Positions 5,506-6,378 of a DNA stretch of 6,378 bases are shown one piece after another. The translations under genes were made by a program, and so were the position numbers. This stretch comes from Gammaproteobacteria bacterium (lineage in GTDB: Bacteria > Pseudomonadota > Gammaproteobacteria > Thiohalomonadales > Thiohalomonadaceae), in the NCBI GenBank assembly GCA_026193675.1, contig JAPHSO010000031.1:1-6378 (forward strand), given 5' to 3'. The notes beneath the pieces are model-generated. The model ran no database searches. It saw only the letters and a program-made list of their open reading frames with translations, and was not told the DNA's origin. Every line of letters starts with the position of its first letter. Within the stretch, counting starts at the first letter, position 1.

Positions 5506-5940
5506 ATGTATCTAAATACACTTTCACCCCAGCCAGGCAGTAAGAAAAATGCCAAGCGTGTGGGTCGTGGTATCGGTTCTGGACATGGCAAGACTTGTGG
5601 TCGTGGTCACAAGGGTCAGAAGTCTCGCTCAGGTGGTTTCTCAAAGGTCGGTTTTGAGGGTGGTCAAATGCCGCTGCAACGCCGTCTGCCTAAGGTCGGT
5701 TTCAGCTCTCGTGTTGGACGTACCACAGACGAGATTCGTCTTAATGAGCTAGCTCTGGTCGAGGGCGATGTTGTAGATCTGGTCTCACTTAAAGCTGCTA
5801 ACCTGATTCGTCAGGATATCAAGCGCGTTAAGGTTATCCTTTCTGGTGAAATCAACAAGCCGGTAACAGTTCGTGGCCTTGGTGTAACCAAGGGTGCACT
5901 TGCTGCTATCGAAGCTGCTGGCGGAAAAGTAGAGTCATAA
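5506..5940 (+). CDS. rplO: 50S ribosomal protein L15
   Basis: L15 is a late-assembling large-subunit protein whose extended N-terminal arm threads into 23S rRNA. The 144-residue product has the same length as E. coli L15. It begins MYLNTLSPQPGSKKNAKRVGRG and has the Gly/Arg/Lys-rich arm GSGHGKTCGRGHKGQKSRSGG at 24-44, then FEGGQMPLQRRLPKVGF at 50-66. The C-terminal globular part ends with VRGLGVTKGALAAIEAAGGKVES. AGAGGT at 5495-5500, overlapping the rpmD stop, is the ribosome-binding site. The gene ends in TAA only four bases before the secY ATG. Confidence 0.98.
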   Translation: MYLNTLSPQPGSKKNAKRVGRGIGSGHGKTCGRGHKGQKSRSGGFSKVGFEGGQMPLQRRLPKVGFSSRVGRTTDEIRLNELALVEGDVVDLVSLKAANLIRQDIKRVKVILSGEINKPVTVRGLGVTKGALAAIEAAGGKVES

Positions 5941-5944
5941 TCTG

Positions 5945-6378
5945 ATGGCGAGTTCTGCTTCATCAATGGCCGGCATGATGTCCGGTGGAAAGCTGACAGA
6001 GCTTCGCCAAAGAATCTTCTTTGTCCTCGCGGCGCTGCTGGTTTTCCGTATTGGTACACACATTCCGGTTCCCGGAGTTGATCCAGCTGCGCTAGCGGCG
6101 CTGTTTGAGCAGCAAAAGGGCACAATCCTGGACATGTTTAACATGTTCTCGGGTGGTGCGCTTGAGCGTTTCTCGGTACTGGCTCTGGGTATCATGCCCT
6201 ACATCTCTGCATCGATTATTATGCAGCTACTAACCAAGGTTTCACCTAAGTTAGAGCAGCTTAATAAAGAGGGTGCAGCAGGTCGTCGTAAGATTACTCA
6301 GTACACCCGTATCTTCACTCTGGTTCTGGCAACATTTCAGGCCTTTGGTGTGGCGGTGATGCTAGAGAGCCAGATGGC
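5945..6378 (+). CDS. secY: Protein translocase subunit SecY, N-terminal part (3' end outside window)
   Basis: SecY is the channel-forming inner-membrane subunit of the SecYEG translocon. The first 144 codons and two bases of the next are present; the full protein normally has about 440 residues and ten membrane helices. Visible parts are a short cytosolic N-terminus, helix 1 at about 24-40 followed by RIGTHIPVPGVDP, the plug/helix 2 region with GTILDMFNMFSGGALERFS at 59-77, and LGIMPYISASIIMQLL at 81-96. The cytosolic KEGAAGRRKITQYTR at 108-122 and the start of helix 3 complete it. The ATG at 5945, four bases after rplO, is chosen for coupling and length. The only Shine-Dalgarno is a weak AGAG at 5931-5934. 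In-frame ATGs at codons 8, 11 and 12 are possible alternatives. Confidence 0.97.
   Translation, partial: MASSASSMAGMMSGGKLTELRQRIFFVLAALLVFRIGTHIPVPGVDPAALAALFEQQKGTILDMFNMFSGGALERFSVLALGIMPYISASIIMQLLTKVSPKLEQLNKEGAAGRRKITQYTRIFTLVLATFQAFGVAVMLESQM

Noticed and set aside
5811..6195. Two overlapping minus-strand frames opposite rplO and secY
   Set aside because: They are antisense shadows of L15 and SecY; the plus-strand SecY translation explains the region fully.
1..6378. Novel defence, mobile or biosynthetic system hidden in the window
   Set aside because: All plus-strand sequence except the 138-base promoter gap and short junctions is accounted for by standard ribosomal genes and secY, with no insertion or unusual order.

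Overview
The window is a stretch of the conserved ribosomal-protein gene cluster of a proteobacterium, most likely a gammaproteobacterium. It holds the distal part of the S10 operon and most of the spc operon, all on the plus strand, running into secY. The gammaproteobacterial placement rests on three things: gene order (rplV-rpsC-rplP-rpmC-rpsQ | rplN-rplX-rplE-rpsN-rpsH-rplF-rplR-rpsE-rpmD-rplO-secY), the long zinc-free form of S14, and protein sequences that closely match the Escherichia and Pseudomonas versions as I remember them. Base composition is moderate and Arg codons are dominated by CGT, as expected for highly expressed genes. The genus cannot be named from this window.

Layout. 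Positions 1-170 are the C-terminal end of L22, and 178-1730 hold S3, L16, L29 and S17, which closes the S10 operon. L16/L29 share one base and L29/S17 share four. A 138-base gap (1731-1868) is the only sizeable non-coding stretch. It carries a good candidate for the spc promoter (TTGGGT, 18 bases, TGC-TAATAT, GC-rich discriminator) and a nested inverted repeat in the leader. From 1869 the spc genes follow with gaps of 4-31 bases: L14, L24, L5, S14, S8, L6, L18, S5, L30, L15. The window ends inside secY, the gene for the central channel of the Sec translocon.

Function. The products are early- and late-assembling proteins of both ribosomal subunits, made in stoichiometric amounts from polycistronic mRNA. 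Translational coupling is suggested by overlapping genes and by Shine-Dalgarno motifs that include or immediately follow the preceding stop codon. S8 is the known translational repressor of the spc operon in E. coli; its target there is near the start of rplE, but I could not resolve an S8-binding fold here.

Novelty. I see no mobile element, CRISPR array, RNA gene, foreign insertion, broken gene or unknown ORF. This is an ordinary core region and I do not find a previously undescribed system. The second-look items are regulatory: the promoter and leader hairpin, a terminator-like hairpin at the end of rpsN, and the use of TAG stops fused to ribosome-binding sites.
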